Shown here piece by piece: positions 31,396-42,008 of a DNA stretch of 64,000 nucleotides (the first letter of the stretch is position 1; each line of letters begins with the position of its first letter). Origin of the DNA: Camelus bactrianus (lineage: Eukaryota; Chordata; Mammalia; Artiodactyla; Camelidae). The translations under genes were made by a program, and so were the position numbers. Below the pieces are notes generated by a model. The model searched no databases. It saw only the letters and a program-made list of their open reading frames with translations, and was not told the DNA's origin. The stretch covers positions 54,660,769 to 54,724,768 of the forward strand of contig NC_133554.1 in assembly GCF_048773025.1 (NCBI RefSeq). Reading direction: 5' to 3'.

Positions 31396-31771
31396 GCGAT
31401 AACATAACACAGCCACGTGGTCCATGGTAATGCGCAGCCGCATTCGCACAGACCTCACACAGCCCCGCCACGCCGCCTGCGGGACCGCGGATCCCCAGAG
31501 TGCAGGTCCCTGGAAGCCAGCAGAACAACTGGAGGGTCCACCTGCCGGGCTACGCGAAAAGTTAAGAGTTCAAGGTGAGGCGACTGGACAGTCACCGGCG
31601 GCGAGCAGTTCCACGGAGTGGAGCTGGCTCCCCGGAAGGAGAGTGCGGAGCGGCCGGAAGGGCCAGGGAACGGAAACAACAGTGATAGCAGAATGAACCC
31701 GCAAACGAAGCGGAGTAGGATGCCTGAGCCCCGAGCCGCCAAAGCCAAGAGATGCTTGTCAAAAACTAAGC

Positions 31772-31844
31772 CGACCACGAAGGGACTCGAACCCTCAATC
31801 TTCTGATCCGAAGTCAGACGCCTTATCCGTTAGGCCACGCGGTC
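31772..31844 (-). tRNA. tRNA-Arg (TCG)
   Basis: The minus strand reads gaccgcgtggcctaacgg, then the anticodon arm tctga / cttcgga / tcaga with TCG, then a cgtggtc acceptor end and a G discriminator. All stems pair, allowing the usual G-T wobbles at 5-68 and 49-65. It reads CGA. A T5 terminator (plus-strand aaaaa 31761-31765) follows within 7 bp. A CCAAT box (plus-strand attgg 31855-31859) lies just upstream. Confidence 0.95.
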
Positions 31845-32063
31845 ATAACGCCCCATTGGCCGCAATGCGACAGTTAGGTACAGACCCCTCGGAGGTGGCG
31901 GCGCCGGTGACTGGAGCCAGAGAGGAGTGTGCGCTTTTGGCCATAGGGTGCAACCCATGTGTCACGGAGGAAGAACCAATGTGCAGTCCCTGCGGGTGGC
32001 ATCAACGCCGGTGCGGCTGTAGGTGATCAAATAAGTATACAGCTGCTTTCTAATTCGCGGTGA

Positions 32064-32136
32064 GGGCGCGTCTCCTAAAGAATAAGGCGTCCGACTTCGG
32101 ATCAGAAGATTGAGGATTTGAGTCCCTTCGTGGTTA
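32064..32136 (+). pseudogene. Decayed tRNA-Arg (TCG) copy
   Basis: 73 aligned bases of the TCG gene survive without a gap, including the anticodon loop cttcgga. The acceptor arm has a G-G clash and several wobbles, the D-stem base at position 10 no longer pairs, the anticodon stem has a mismatch at 29-41, and the B box ggttcgagtcc is changed to ggatttgagtcc. It lies in opposite orientation to the intact TCG gene, 219 bp away. I infer an old inverted duplicate no longer able to make a tRNA. Confidence 0.8.
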
Positions 32137-32305
32137 AAACGTTTTAATCTTGAGAGCAGGGTAGCACTCCTATACCGCAGCCGAATCCCAGTCATTACCC
32201 TCGTTTTAGAAACAGAGAGACTTGGTCCCCATACCTGTTCTCGTCACCTGGAGCGGGTAGGTACGGTTCGTGTCCAATCAGGTTTTGCACCTGAGAGCTT
32301 CCGGC

Positions 32306-32354
32306 TGACGTCATTACGCAGCCTTACGGCGTCATAGTTCAAGGGGCATGTAGT
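32306..32354. promoter_or_regulatory. CRE and ZNF143-like sites upstream of tRNA-Arg copy 3
   Basis: A perfect CRE palindrome tgacgtca (32306-32313), preceded by an ETS-type cttccgg (about 32298-32304). On the minus strand actacatgcccctt (32341-32354) resembles the ZNF143 motif, ending 20 bp before the tRNA. This may be a Pol II-type start region next to a Pol III gene. Confidence 0.4.
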
Positions 32355-32373
32355 CGGGGGCCGTTTGCGTGAA

Positions 32374-32446
32374 GCCCCAGTGGCCTAATGGATAAGGCAC
32401 TGGCCTCCTAAGCCAGGGATTGTGGGTTCGAGTCCCATCTGGGGTG
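32374..32446 (+). tRNA. tRNA-Arg (CCT), copy 3
   Basis: Same as copy 1 except for T instead of C at position 65, which makes a G-T wobble at the base of the T stem, and a G discriminator. The anticodon arm ctggc / ctcctaa / gccag is intact. The first long T run (T8, 32475-32482) is 28 bp downstream, so the 3' trailer would be long. Confidence 0.93.
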
Positions 32447-32449
32447 AGG

Positions 32450-33595
32450 GGGTTTGGTTGATGACTTCCTTATCTTTTTTTTCTCTACCTGCCCTTACAG
32501 GGTACAAAAATGCTGTGGCACATTTTGTCCCTTTAAGATCATTTTTGAGTGTGTGGATACTTCGGTTGCAATTAATTTGCCCTATCTTTTTGATCAAGCC
32601 TGGCTACGCTTTGAAAGATAAACCGATATGAGGGCAAACGGGGCCCCACTTCTTGCTGACTCTCTGGGTTGGTATCTAAACAGTCACGTTGTAAAAGGGC
32701 TTTTCAAGCTACAACTCCACGTGCAAATGAAGCAAGCGTGTTCTGTGTGAGCCCACCGCTATGAACTTAAAAGCTGCCAAAACATTAGCCCCTGCCCCTC
32801 GCTACCCACCGAGCCTCCCACTGGAGATGGGCAGGCGAGGTGGGGGTGCTGCCCACCTCCCTGCCCTCAGTCCAGCTGTGGGGCTCTGTCCCCACTGAGA
32901 CGGCACCCACCACACTGCCCTGTGCTAAGACGAGGAGCCGTGCAAGGAAGCTCGTGTGTGCACGCGCACTGGACAGTGGGGATAATAGCTGCCAATCTCT
33001 TGTATCTGCCCGAGTCCTGCGAGGAAAAAGATGGCACGCTCACATCGGGTAATCCCAGGAGTGTTTAAAAAGGAATGATGGGAGAGAGTACGTTTATAAT
33101 TTTCACACTGCCCCGTGTGTGTGTGTGTGTGTACGTATATACACACACGTATATGATTTATCCTTTAGTAAAATATTTAATTTTTTTCAATTGTACTGTT
33201 GCAACAAGAGGTGATTATTTTTTAAATTGAAGCCCTTAGCTACTGAGGAGCTATATGTGGGCTTTCCAGGTTGAGTATCCCACAGTATGTGCACTTTCAG
33301 GTTACTGTATTTAATTGGTGAAAGGCCGTATTGTTCGTCAGATTTTCATAAGCCCTTGGCTCAAAAAAAATTTAAAATCACTGTTCCTTGTACTTTTGAA
33401 AAAGACATAGCAAGCGAACTAGAAGTACAGAATCCTCCTCCCCCTTCTCCAGGGTCATCCAGAATCCTTCCTGTTCTCTCTGCTCTAAACCAGTCGCCAA
33501 GTTTTATGGTTGCTACTTTTCAGCTGTGGTCCTGGCTCCCAAATCCCTGCCACGTGGCTGCAGCATCATGGGCCTGGCCTTCACCTCCGCTTCCC
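32450..33595. other. Spacer after the tRNA cluster
   Basis: Nothing recognised except a (gt)n run with flanking tatac/acacac text at about 33113-33155. Confidence 0.45.
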
Positions 33596-33599
33596 TTCA

Positions 33600-33780
33600 G
33601 CCTCAGTTCTCTCTAAAACCCTCCTGCAGGCCCCGCTTCAGTGGAGCTGACATTCAAGTGAGAGAGAAGATAGTAAACAAACAAACTAATAAACAAAGTG
33701 ATCTCAAAATAAAGAGGGTGATGGAAAACTATCAGCTGAGTAGTCTGATAAGGCTTCTGGGTACAGAACAGCAAACGTAT
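33600..33780 (-). repeat. LINE-2 3' fragment
   Basis: Contains gtggagctgacattcaagtg, then agagaagatagtaaacaaac. Reverse complement of the L2 3' end. Confidence 0.55.
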
Positions 33781-33799
33781 CACTGGTAATGTCACCTTC

Positions 33800-33930
33800 A
33801 GAGGACTTCTTTAATATCTTGGCTGACACTACCTACCTGATAGTGTTGTTGTGAGGAGTAAATGAGATGCTATTTATGTAAAGTGATAAGAATAATGCCT
33901 GGAACATATTGTGTGCTCTATATGTCACAA
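33800..33930 (-). repeat. MIR SINE fragment
   Basis: Plus strand: tacctacctgatagtgttgt, then gaggagtaaatgagatgct, then aataatgcctggaacatat. Reverse complement of MIR. Confidence 0.7.
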
Positions 33931-34034
33931 TCACCACCGTTTACTAGGACACTAGTTTGCTCCATTAATCGAGGTTTATGTGAGACTCTCCTAGCCAGAT
34001 GTGAACCCCTGAAAGCTCAAATTGCATCTTACAT

Positions 34035-34700
34035 TTCTTCTCCTTCATTCATGAAGGAATTCATATTAAGATTCTTCTAAATGCCATGCACAGTGCTAAA
34101 CTCTGGGAAATAGAAATATAACTAAGATAAAGGGCTGGCACTCAACAAAGAATCTTCTAGAATCCTCTAGATCTCTCTAAACTTCTAGGATGAGGAGCTG
34201 GGATAGCAAATGTCTGATGGTAAGGGTGGAGAAAGATGGGCATTTAGCATTTTGCTATGGGTATAATGGGGGTGAAGGAACAATGTCCCAAGAGAGAACC
34301 CTGGAGTAAGGAAATTGCATTTGACCTTGTGAGTAGAAGGTTTTAAGCAGAGGAGTAAAATAACCATATTTGCGTTTTGAAAAGATCCCCTTGGGAGCAC
34401 GGTGAAGAATGGATTAGAGGTGGGTGGGTGAGGGCACAGACAGGGAGACCACGTGGGGAGAGTATGCTCAGGGAGGAAATTACCGAAACCTGAACAGAGG
34501 CAACAGCAGGGACACCGAGACACCAAGGAAAGTAAAAACGGATGTTCAGGAAATGGAACCTGTGGGTCCTGGTTCCAGACTGCCGTGGGATGAAAGAGAC
34601 AAGGAGGAGCCCAAGATGGTGCCCGGGATGTGGGGAACAATAGTGCCACACCCCAGGACCAACAGGGAAGCGGATCAGTTCAGGGCTGATTATCTCAAGT
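34035..34700 (-). repeat. LINE-2 copy
   Basis: The 3' end text ttcattcatgaaggaattca and gcacagtgctaaactctggg runs back into ORF-derived text (gttttaagcagaggagtaaa). Minus-strand open frames up to 154 codons here are L2 residue. Confidence 0.65.
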
Positions 34701-35008
34701 CCGAGATGCCTGCAGTGTCCTCAAGTTTATTCCCCTCGCCCCAAATCTGTCCATTTTTTTTCATCATAATTTCTAGTTTCTTCTTTGGTGTTATGCTTAG
34801 AAAAATTCTCTCACCTGAAGATTATATAAATATTCACCTACTATTTTTCCTGTGGTTTCTTGTGGGTTTTTTAATCTGCAACTGTAAAGTTGCAGTAAGG
34901 ACCTGTTCTTACTGTTTTACAAATATTTAAACACTTAGATCATCAGTGCCTTTCCTCAATGATTCAAAATGCTACTCAGATTATATACTAAATACTTATA
35001 TGCATATA

Positions 35009-35235
35009 CAGTTGACCCCTGAACAGGGCAGGGGAGGGGTTAGGGGCGCGGGCCCTCTGCGCAGCGGAAAATCTGCCTGTAACACAGTCAGCTCTCCTTA
35101 TCCGAGGTGGGTTCCGAATCCTCCGCTTCAGCCAGGCCGGATCATGCAGTTCTGTAGTGTTTCCAATTCAAAAAAATCTGCGTTAAAGTGAACTTTGAAC
35201 TTCAGTTCAAACACCAGTTGTATAAGGGTAAACTG
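35009..35235. mobile_element. TcMar/Tigger-type nonautonomous DNA transposon, copy A
   Basis: Begins cagttgacccctgaaca and ends in the inverted form aaactg. The left flank is the TA dinucleotide used by Tc1/mariner elements; the right flank is now tg. Internal text (gctctccttatccgaggtgg) is shared with the copy at 36860. No transposase is present. Confidence 0.65.
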
Positions 35236-35239
35236 TGCT

Positions 35240-36055
35240 TAATCCTAATATGGTATGGACTTTTTCTGAACATTCTGTTCTGTTCCACTGATCTAGTTAT
35301 TTTTAGCTTTTTATGCTACTTAATATGAGAGTACTAATTTATAACCCAATTTATTATTTTTCAGTATTTTCTGTTTTTCTTATCTATATCTTCTGAGTTT
35401 TCTGTAATCACAACGTATTGTGTGATAAAATGGTTTTATATGACACAAATTAATGCCATCAGTTTGCTTTAGTATGAAATGTGCGGTTTTTTTTCCTTCC
35501 AAGCATTCTGTAATTACGTATTTGGTTTCTCATTAATCTAAGATTGAGACGAGATCAGGTGCGTTCTGGGTGGTATGGCCATAGACTAATCCAAGATTCA
35601 GGAGAGGGAGTTTCAATTTCCAAGTGGCTGCATTTTTGTATTCTTTTATATTATTGTAGTTTATACTTTGACTATTAATTGTCAGTTTTATGTAATATTT
35701 GCTCTGGGATCAGTCAATGTATGTAGATTCTTTTTTTAATTTGAAGTTTTCTTTATAGTCTAATATTTTATCAGTTTCCAGTTATTCTGTTTGTATGACA
35801 TAGAATTTGGTCTATAAGCTGTTAAATGAGCCTTATAGTCTGCTACAATCTCATTTGTTTTGCAAATGTCAAAAATAGGAAGGTGTTTATCTTTACAAAT
35901 TATGTTTCTAGCAATTTATTTTGCTTTATGTATTTTAATGCTATTTTTTTCAGTACAAGTTTCCAATTATTTTTTGTATATGGACGGTTCCCTTTATTAA
36001 GAACTACATCCCATTTCATATTTTTGCCTCAAATTCTACTTTGCTAGATAGTAAT
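35240..36055. other. AT-rich sequence, origin unclear
   Basis: Very AT-rich, with no reading frame of note. Some phrases recall antisense L1, but I cannot align them confidently. Confidence 0.35.
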
Positions 36056-36059
36056 ATTA

Positions 36060-36500
36060 TAAATCTACATCTTTGCCCATGCTTTAAAAATTCTTACTAT
36101 GAAAATTTTCAAACATACGCAAAAACAGAGAATAGTAAATGAACCAACCTAGACCCATCAGTTACCAAGACTGTTGCGTTTGCTCCATTAATCCTTCTAC
36201 CGTTTTCTTTTTCTGAAGTATTTTAAAACAATCACAGACAGCACATCGTTTTCTCCCTACATCAGTAATCATCTCCTGATATCTTTTTACAGTTGACTGG
36301 TGCAAATCAGGATCCAAATAAGGTCCACGCACAGGATTTGGATGTTGGGTCTCTTTTTAACCTGAAGCTGCCCCTCCCATCCTGCCTCGCACCACTGACT
36401 TGTTGGAAAAGAAAAGGTCAGTTTTCCTGTAAAATGTCCCACGTTTTGGATTTCTTCATGATGTCATTTAACTTGTTCCTCCATCCCGGATATTTCCTCT
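36060..36500. repeat. Old interspersed repeat, probably LINE-1 derived
   Basis: The text gaaaattttcaaacatacgc, then tttttacagttgactggtgc, then aatcaggatccaaataaggt is a common mammalian repeat phrase that I associate with L1M-related sequence. Family and orientation are uncertain. Confidence 0.4.
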
Positions 36501-36530
36501 AAGTTGGAAGTAGTTTCGGTGTTTTTAAAT

Positions 36531-36652
36531 TGGGGGGGGCGGTGTAATTAGGTTCAACTGTTTATTACTTCTGAGGCAGGTACTGGGGGATTGAACCCCG
36601 GACTTCATGCATACTAGGCACGCATTCTACCACTGAACTATACCCTACCCCA
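36531..36652 (-). mobile_element. Camelid vic-1 type SINE
   Basis: Plus strand: ggcaggtactgggggattga, then accccggacttcatgcatac, then cattctaccactgaactata. Reverse complement of the tRNA-like head. More diverged than the other copies. Confidence 0.8.
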
Positions 36653-36859
36653 GAATTAGTTTTAATGCCTCGATTAAGTTCAGGTTCAACTTTTTGGCAA
36701 AATACTTTCAGATGGTGCTGCTTATTTAATATAGGATGTGAGAAGTTACGTAACATGGGCTTGGCATCAGGGGGCGACAGCCTGATCGCTGTCAAGTTCC
36801 TCACCAAACTTTCATGTGAAACAGTTTCATCCACTAACAATCCTCGTTTGAATAAACTA

Positions 36860-37092
36860 CAGTTGACCCTTGAACAACTTGGGGGTTAGGGCTGCCGACT
36901 CTCCTCACAGCTGAATAATCTGAGTATAACTTTACAGCTGGCGCTCCCACATCAGTGGTTCCACACCCACAGATTCAACCAAGCTTGGGTTCAGTCAACC
37001 TCGGATGCTGTAGTCCTGTAGTACGTGTACTTACTGAAAAAAACCCGCATATAAATGGACCCACACAGTTCAAACATGTTCAGGATCAACTA
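36860..37092. mobile_element. TcMar/Tigger-type nonautonomous DNA transposon, copy B
   Basis: Starts cagttgacccttgaacaact and ends with its inverse (ttcaggatcaacta). It is flanked by TA on both sides (36858-36859 and 37093-37094), a target duplication typical of Tc1/mariner. Same family as copy A. Confidence 0.75.
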
Positions 37093-37126
37093 TATTTCGT
37101 TAGAGGTTACAAAATAGTAATTTTTC

Positions 37127-37239
37127 AAAAAAATGTGACAATGAATATATGTATGTTCATGTATAACTGAAAAATTGTGCTCTACGCTGGAATTTGACAC
37201 ATTGTAAAATGACTATAACTCAATAAAAAAAATGTTTAA
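37127..37239 (+). mobile_element. Very short 5'-truncated LINE-1 3' end with 16-bp target duplication
   Basis: The body contains ctggaatttgacacattgta, then aatgactataactcaataaa and an A-rich tail, as in artiodactyl/camelid L1 3' ends. A perfect 16-bp duplication, aaaatagtaatttttc, flanks it at 37111-37126 and 37240-37255. The perfect duplication implies a fairly recent insertion. Confidence 0.75.
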
Positions 37240-37259
37240 AAAATAGTAATTTTTCTAAT

Positions 37260-38380
37260 GTTACTTTTCTTTCCATGCTTATTAGCTGGAATAGTTTGTA
37301 AAGAACTTCCTCTCATTAACTAGGTCTGTTAGTTTATCCTGAAACACAGTTGTTTAAATTAAGGCAGGATAAATGAGTACTTTTTTTCCTTCAATGCTAG
37401 TGTTTAGAGGATGGAGTTGGGACCTTTGTATACATCCAATCTATTCTTTTTTAACCTTTTTTTTTCTTAAGAGGATGGACAGCTTGTAGTTGGATTTTGA
37501 GTTGACTCAGTTTGAAGTTTGCCTTCTAATAGGGGTCTTTAGTGATTCAAAATCATCCTAAGTGTCCAGTTCTGTACTTATGCTACTTCTGGTTTTGCTG
37601 ATTTCTGTCTTTAACTTTTAACATATAGGATGTGCCTTTTTTTCTCTCTCTAGTGATTTGAAAAGCATAACTCTCTTTTACTAGTGATTATCTTTAATGC
37701 ATGCTCAATGCAAAAACTTCAAACAGTCCAGGATATAAAGCTTCAAAGTGCCCCAATCCCTTCTAAATGCCTTGGACCCGAGAGCATGTTGTTTTTCACT
37801 TTGTCTCTTCAGTATGTCTTCCAAAGGCTCTCCCTCAAGTGCTCTTCCCTTGAACATGGGTTCTAACCACACTCCAAAAGCAAACTCAGTGGCTTTTTCT
37901 TAGATTTCTCGTGTTTTCACTGAATCCTTAGATCCTCAGCTGGATGACTCGGTGCCAGTTCATTGATTCACAGCCTGGGGGGGAGGGAACATTTGGTACT
38001 CGTTTTTCTGTTTTAGGAATTAAAGGCCTTCTGGCACAGCTACCGCTGAACACCATGGATTATGTTATGACTAAAGCAGCTGTAAGCGGAACACGCCTTG
38101 CCCCTCAATTAGATTTGACCTTCAACCTGGCCCCTGCCCCTACAAATTAGGGGTGCTGGTGCCAGGCTCTCCTCTGCTTATGTCCTTTAGGGCTACAATA
38201 CTTTCTCGAGTGTTACCAGTCACTGTTGACCTTCTCCAGTAAATTCCACCTGCAGTCTCTGGCAGAAGCGTCAGTTATTGGCCTGTGCGTGTCACCCTTC
38301 CCCTGTAAGGTTCTTCCTATAGGATTTAAGCCGTATCAAGTCCTGCATGTGCCATACCACCTTTTTACCTAGACTCGCCC
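37260..38380. other. Intergenic, nothing recognised
   Basis: Mixed-composition sequence without a gene, RNA or nameable repeat. Confidence 0.4.
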
Positions 38381-38384
38381 CAGG

Positions 38385-38550
38385 TTCTCTCATTTAATTC
38401 TCATCACCATCCTGATGTTTGTAAATGAGAAAAGGAAAGCCCCAAGATGGTAAACAATTAGTCTAGAACCAGAAATCAAGCGGTCAAGGGCATAAGTGGT
38501 AGGCATACCAGGTCCCCTGACTTCAAGGCCAACAGAACTTTCTCCACCAC
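38385..38550 (+). repeat. MIR SINE fragment
   Basis: Reads ctctcatttaattctcatca, then ccatcctgatgtttgtaaat, then gagaaaaggaaagccccaag. This fits the MIR centre and 3' half. Confidence 0.65.
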
Positions 38551-38559
38551 CTCCTCTCT

Positions 38560-39110
38560 CTTTAAAGCACCTCTATTTCCTGGCATTGCTCAGGAGTCCT
38601 GGTAACTATAATAAATATGTAGGATTTCTTTTTAATGAGACAGTGGAATTAAAGTAATTTCCTATGTTCATAACCAAAGCTGTAAGAGGTTTTAACTTTG
38701 TGACAAAATTCCCTTTTATACCACATTTATACTGAAGGACTGAAGCACAGAAAAGTAGATCCCTACTGCCACTCAGCCTGCTGTAACACCTGCAATCTGG
38801 ACCATCTACTCCTGTAACTTACTCAAGGACACGAAGGAGGAAGCACTCCCTAGAATCAGTGGCTTGAAAGCAAAGAGAAAGTTCAAGGGAATCAGACGAT
38901 GATTCCTCTTTATCCTATTCCAGGAAAATACAACGTCATCAGCCCTACTGTTACTTAGGAAGATTTCAGCAGCCCCAGGGGCTCAGTAATTGGCTCCTAT
39001 GGGACCAGCACACGCCTGTAGGCTCACCTTTCCATTCTAACAAAAAGACCACTTCCAGTGAGGTCGCCTCAGAGTTTTAACTCTCTCAACTACAAAGGAG
39101 CAGACACACA
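38560..39110. other. Downstream flank of ATP5PD, nothing recognised
   Basis: No gene or repeat can be named. Confidence 0.4.
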
Positions 39111-39128
39111 CAGCACTATGTAATTATT

Positions 39129-39134
39129 TTTAAT
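39129..39134 (-). promoter_or_regulatory. ATP5PD: ATP5PD poly(A) signal ATTAAA
   Basis: A variant hexamer on the minus strand about 50 nt past the stop codon, giving a very short 3' UTR. Confidence 0.6.
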
Positions 39135-39182
39135 GTCCAGAGTTTATAATTGGAGGGCCAGAGCTCTCTCCCAGACTCAAGT

Positions 39183-41999
39183 TTATAAGTTCTCAATTGG
39201 CTTGTGAGGCCAGTAGGGGTACTTCTTCTTGTCTAACTTGGTTTCTGGGAAGACTTCATTCAAGTCCTCAATGGTCATCTGATCAAATGGAATTATGTTC
39301 TTCATCTTCTCCAGCTGGAAAGAGGGGAAATGTGTTAAGATAGATGGGGCTGCAGAGACGCAGAGAAGCATCCAAGCAGGTTACTGCCACTCGGTGAAAG
39401 ACGCGTGGCCGTGAAAGAGAGAAGACATGTTAAAGGCAACTATGACAGGCTCATCCTTACCTCCTTCTCATATTCCTCAATCCTGGTCTTTGAGAGAGAC
39501 ACAAACTCAGCACAACTTTTCACCTTTAAGAGAAGGGAGAAATTCAGTTTGCTTTGAGTTTGATAGGCCTGCAAGAGGCTCCATAGCTCTCCTCCTCACC
39601 TCGTTGCCACTGCTCCACCTGAAAAATTCTGTTTGAAACCAAGCTGTACCATCCTGACCCTGAGGGTTCCAAGACCCGAGGAGCCCCAGAGCCCGTCCAC
39701 GCTTTCCCGCTGGCTGCGGAGAGCACGTGGCTCCCCGACTAAGGCGGGGAGCTTGCCCTGCAAGGGAAACTACAGCTCCCCCTCCAGCCCACAAAGAAGC
39801 CCACACAGGAGAACCAGCTGCAGATGGCAGGACCAGGCTCTTCAGCAAGTGATTCCCCGACGCAATCTACAAAATGCCTGTGTCACAGAGGCCTACTGAA
39901 TGGTCGGGACAAGCCACGCGACCGCCCTCTTTGGTGGCGTCACCGCAGTTCCAGTGTCTGACCTTCAGGACTTTCAAGCAAACAGGTATCTGACTACTGC
40001 CTTACACAATTCTCCTACCCAGTTCTGACTTTTTGATTGTTTTTTAACAGCTTTGTTGACATGTAACTGCCATACAATAAGATGCACATATTTCAAGAGT
40101 GCTGCTTGGTAAGTCTGATCTATGTATCCATCTGTGAAACCACCACCACAGCAAAGACAGTGAAATACTGATCACCCCCACCCCAAGGCAACTACTGATG
40201 TGCGGTCACCAACTACTGATGAGATTTAGTTGCATTTCCTACAATTTTACAGACATAGAATCACACTGTGTGTACTCCTTTGCTGGTTTCTTTCACTCAC
40301 ATAATTATTCTGAGGTTCGTCCATGTTAACAGTGTTTATCAATAGTTCATTCCTTTTTATTGATCCTTTTAATTCGTTCTACCTTAACCTCACTAGTGGT
40401 AAAAACAGAGCTGTCAGGAACTGAGGGAATTTTAGAGTAAATAAGAAGTTCAACTACTTACATCTTCTTTTTCTTCAGCATCCACCTGGGCAGTATACTT
40501 ATCCTCTGGCACAGGAACCTTCAGGGCCTTAAACTACAAACACAGGGACAGTGAGTTGTTGTTAATACAACCAGGAGCCCCCCAAAAGGGCTCAAAGCTG
40601 CTAATTGTAACAGATCATATAAAAACAGTCTCCACCCCAAGAGGAAACCAGCGTGCATCTAGGGAGTTGCAGTGGACAGTCTTAGACTGCCAACGGGAGC
40701 TCAAGGTGCTTCTCTGCCCTTTCACTAACTAACTGGAGACCTTGGACAATTCTTTATTAGTGAGCTTCCATTTCTTTGCCTGAGGGCAAAGGACAGCTGG
40801 ACTTGATGACTCCAAAGAACCCTTAAGTTCTAAAGAAATTCTGATTTCTCTTTTAAATGAAACCCTAGGGGACTGACTGGCAGAAGTCACGTTTTCACAA
40901 TGGAAATGGAGGAGAGATGGTCACCTTAGAAGACGGCTTAGCATTACAGCCCCAGCACTTAGCCCTGCACCTGGCACAGAGTGGGCCCTCGATAAATAAG
41001 GATCTGCTGAATGAACAAATAAACTTTGGATGTTGAAATTTAACATCAGAAGATAGGTGGATGAGAGATCACAGCTGTAAGGGACAGTAAACAAAGACAG
41101 CAGAGAAAAAGAGAAAAACAGTAAAAGGGTAAGAAGATGTTAGTTTGTTCTAAAAGGAGACAGGTGGGTAGCTACAAAGGAACTCAGGCAGAGTTGGGCA
41201 GAAACATCCCACTTGACAGCCTCAGGCTCCCAGGTTAAGGCTCTACCGTGCTGTTCCTTTGGATAAGAAACCTGCCGCGCGCATAGACCCAGAATTCTCT
41301 GCACCTATTTACCATTTAAATTTGTCATCACAAGACCTTTGGCCACACCCATCTCTCCTGAGTTTCCTTTGGGATCTGAGTGGTACTACCATCCTTCTTT
41401 CCTCACTGTCATCCTGCATGTATAATTATCCACCGTTCTGTCCCCACCTATGGCCATGTTACAAGACCAGTGCTTTACAGTTGCCTGAAGTCTCACCTTC
41501 TTCTCAAAGTCATCTACCAAGCCAGCCTTTGCCACATTGGCCTTGTAGTAAGCCCAGTCGATAGCAGGTGGATTTTCAGGTAGTGCAGCCAGCCTGCTCA
41601 CGTGGAAAAGCAAAAGTGAAGATTATTCCATGAGCAATGGAAAATTCACACAGTAATGCTCTGTTCCTTATTCCTAAGGCCTGGAGCTATCATCACACTC
41701 TTCTCCAGCAGGGAAATCATAGGTATGCAAAAAAAAATTACTTTCATTTGGAAAATGCATCTGGGTTTTTATAATTTCTATCAGAAGAGCACCAGAAATT
41801 CATCTGTAATTCCAAAGCACATTTTGTTTCCACAGTAAGTGACAAGTTAAAAGGATCCTTCTCAGCAAGGTACTGACCTGGAGGTGAGGGTCTCATTCCA
41901 AGATTTCAGGGAGTTAGCAATGGCCTTCTGGTTTCGGGGTATGATCTCCCCAAAAGCTACCCAGTCAATGGCTTTTAGAGCAAGCTTCCGGCCAGCCAT
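39183..41999 (-). CDS. ATP5PD: ATP5PD (ATP5H), ATP synthase peripheral stalk subunit d
   Basis: Coding exons on the minus strand, in order: 41999-41878, 41593-41497, 40533-40462, 39523-39461 and 39314-39183. The total is 161 residues, as in human. The start ATG lies in exon 2, nine bases after its acceptor (exon 2 upper end 42008). Exon 1 (43515 to about 43560) is noncoding. The protein begins [13 protein letters not shown], contains [20 protein letters not shown], and ends [10 protein letters not shown]. Subunit d is a helical part of the peripheral stalk that holds the F1 head against the rotating central stalk of mitochondrial ATP synthase on the matrix side. There is no frame break and only conservative differences from the human protein I remember. 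It shares a promoter region with KCTD2, head to head. Confidence 0.95.
40030..40375 (-). repeat. LINE-1 fragment in ATP5PD intron 4
   Basis: Plus strand: acagctttgttgacatgtaac, then gaaaccaccaccacagcaaag, then ttcgtccatgttaacagtg. Reverse complement of old L1 3' sequence. Confidence 0.65.
40715..40860 (-). repeat. MIR-like fragment in ATP5PD intron 3
   Basis: ctggagaccttggacaattc, then gagcttccatttctttgcct, then ggacttgatgactccaaaga. Reverse-complement MIR order, diverged. Confidence 0.5.
40960..41030 (+). repeat. LINE-2 3' terminus
   Basis: Contains agccctgcacctggcacaga, then gtgggccctcgataaataag and a tgaatgaacaaa end. Antisense to ATP5PD. Confidence 0.65.
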
Positions 42000-42008
42000 C
42001 TTGCGATC

